A stretch of DNA of 64,000 bases, from assembly GCA_008360955.1 (NCBI GenBank), contig LUCM01006566.1, positions 1 to 64,000 of the forward strand, read 5' to 3'. The position numbers were made by a program, and so were the translations under genes. Under the pieces are notes generated by a model, which did no database searches, was not told the DNA's origin, and was given only the letters and a program-made list of their open reading frames with translations. Origin of the DNA: Fasciolopsis buskii. Its lineage: Eukaryota; Platyhelminthes; Trematoda; Plagiorchiida; Fasciolidae. Positions 62,355-64,000 of this stretch are shown here, one piece after another (within the stretch, counting starts at the first letter, position 1; every line of letters begins with the position of its first letter).

Positions 62355-64000
62355 TCGAACTTGAATTACCCAAGCTAGGGCCCGCTGGAGCTGTATGTCA
62401 CCCCCGCAACGCTGGTTATTAATCTGGAAGAAATAACCAACAGGCATTTGACTCGGTGAGTTTTGCCATATGTTGTGAATGGTGCGTGGGACAAACAAGT
62501 GCCAATATTTTATCATCCGTTAGAGAGTGATGGTTAGCTAATTGTGGCTCAATCCAGAAGAAGGAAAATGTGTACATTTCAAAAATACCAGCTCACTGCC
62601 ATCCAAAGCATTGCAGAGTATGAATGGGAGAAAGTAATTTGATCTGACCAGTAGGATGTATGTTCAAATGGCGTACGTTAGATGTTTGTGTAATTAAAGA
62701 TTTGCTCAGCATGGAAAATCAGTGCTTAATCCGCTCCAAAAATCATCGTAACTTATTACAAACTGTTGGGGATCATTAGCAGCCGCCCGCAACCACCAAG
62801 GCCAAATTAGGCGTAAAACTCAAGTTTTTTCAAGTCAACCGACAGCACCCAGAGGTCCTCCAAGAAAATCTGAAATGGATTGTCAAACATCGACATTACG
62901 TCGGCATTGCTATTTCAACCGCTGGGCTTGGTATTCAGGCCTTAATCGTTCGGACACTAGCAGGCGTGACTTAGTCGGATCGTAGGCCTCGGATGACGAA
63001 GGAGCGTATGAAACCCATAAGTGAAGCACAAGGATTAAGATATGAAGAAAATTTTCACTAATCTAGAGTAGCCGTTTTGGCAAGCATAAAGCAAAACTGC
63101 CTTTTCGCAGTTTTTAGATGAGAACGCAAATTTTACTCGGTATTGTCATTGGGAAACCCAAAAGTTGCAATGTAACGTGAAATTACGGAACAGGACTAAC
63201 AATTATGCACCTCGGTAAATCTCTCAAAACAGGTTTATGCGAATTTTACGATTATCTGTACGTAAACGGAGTTACATTTTTACCCAAAGACGTAAATTTC
63301 TTTAAGGCGACCCTTCCATCACGCAGAAGCATGAACACGGAATGAGAACACAAACGCTCCCAAAAAATGACTGAACTCCAAATACCTTGAGTTGATCTTT
63401 TGCATTGCCTGGGTGTGACTTGATGCATTTATTTTTCAGTTGCCAACTACTTTGAATAATTTGCAAATGGCGCACATATGTACGTGATTCACCTTGCTGG
63501 CCGGTCGATGCTGTCTTTCGTTAGAGCTGTTCCACACCACTGAGCTTTGGGCACATAAAAAATCTACTCAGAATCAAGTTCATAACGTTCAATATTGCAC
63601 CAAAAGCAGTTGACGAAACTTTGTATCACCGGCTCGGCCCGGCCCCAGATCTCTATATCGGTTGTGTTAAGTCAGTTGGCTGCGAAACAAACGACTGGAC
63701 ATCAAATAGTGCTGCAATCTTACTTTATACTGGCATAAAACTGCAATTATTCACACCAAATATTCAAGCGCTTGGAGTTTTGTGGGTACTCTGGGTGTCG
63801 TAATTTAATGTAAATGTTTTTAGACTGCAACCCAAAGTTTTCTGCACAACTCGCTTGGGTGTATTATAATTTTATCAATACAAATATTTAAAGAAAGCCA
63901 AACAAGATTTCCATTCTGACACAGCTCCCCTGTAATGATTTGCATCCTTCAAAACAAAAACAGTAACATTACGTTTTAAAGCAGACATAATTCGGCGCAA
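62355..64000. other. No gene seen
   Basis: The longest frame is 60 codons (63621-63803 plus). No repeats or RNA motifs were recognised. Confidence 0.5.

Noticed and set aside
1..64000. Prokaryotic features such as operons, ribosome-binding sites, CRISPR arrays, insertion sequences or prophage
   Set aside because: There are no long tandem frames, no spaced direct repeats and no transposase. The LINE and SINE content shows a eukaryotic genome.

Overview
This window reads as AT-rich (roughly 40% GC by eye) eukaryotic, non-coding DNA. The best guess is intergenic or intronic sequence from a repeat-rich parasitic flatworm, most likely a digenean trematode. The main taxonomic clue is a decayed non-LTR retrotransposon at 15200-16290 (minus strand). 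Its reverse-transcriptase and C-terminal motifs (YLGS, RWLGHV, GWKKRR..MTWRK, DMAHN) follow the pattern I associate with fluke LINEs. Decayed tRNA-derived SINE heads, long (TA)n tracts and one hammerhead-ribozyme-like core fit the same setting. There are no operons, ribosome-binding sites, rRNA genes, intact tRNA genes or CRISPR arrays, and no gene I can name.

Layout. 1-3.9 kb: a dispersed-repeat copy (about 735-1360) in otherwise featureless DNA. 3.9-4.5 kb: the longest open frame in the window (194 codons from ATG), family unknown. 4.5-14.6 kb: no gene, with weakly coding-like pieces at 10.2-12.0 kb. 14.6-17.2 kb: a (TA)n tract, the LINE remnant, and an inverted second copy of the 0.7-1.4 kb repeat lying directly 5' of the LINE on the same strand. 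17.2-24.6 kb: nothing recognisable. 24.6-26.5 kb: a (TAG)n microsatellite and three tRNA-like SINE relics. 28.1-28.3 kb: a 219-bp near-perfect inverted repeat (foldback or MITE-like) with a 20-bp relative at 40.5 kb. 33.3-36.4 kb: two tracts that look like decayed coding sequence, one per strand. 41.9-42.0 kb: a hammerhead-like core beside a (TA)n tract. 43.4 kb: another copy of the SINE family seen at 25.6 kb. 53.5-53.9 kb: a decayed coding-like frame. 58.9-62.4 kb: three more tRNA-like relics.

Nothing here works together as a gene system. The window is mainly a record of old transposition: LINE, SINEs, foldback elements and simple repeats. Most open frames of 60-135 codons are no longer than expected by chance at this base composition. 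The exceptions I would pursue are the 194-codon frame, the foldback element family, the paired dispersed repeat and the hammerhead-like core.
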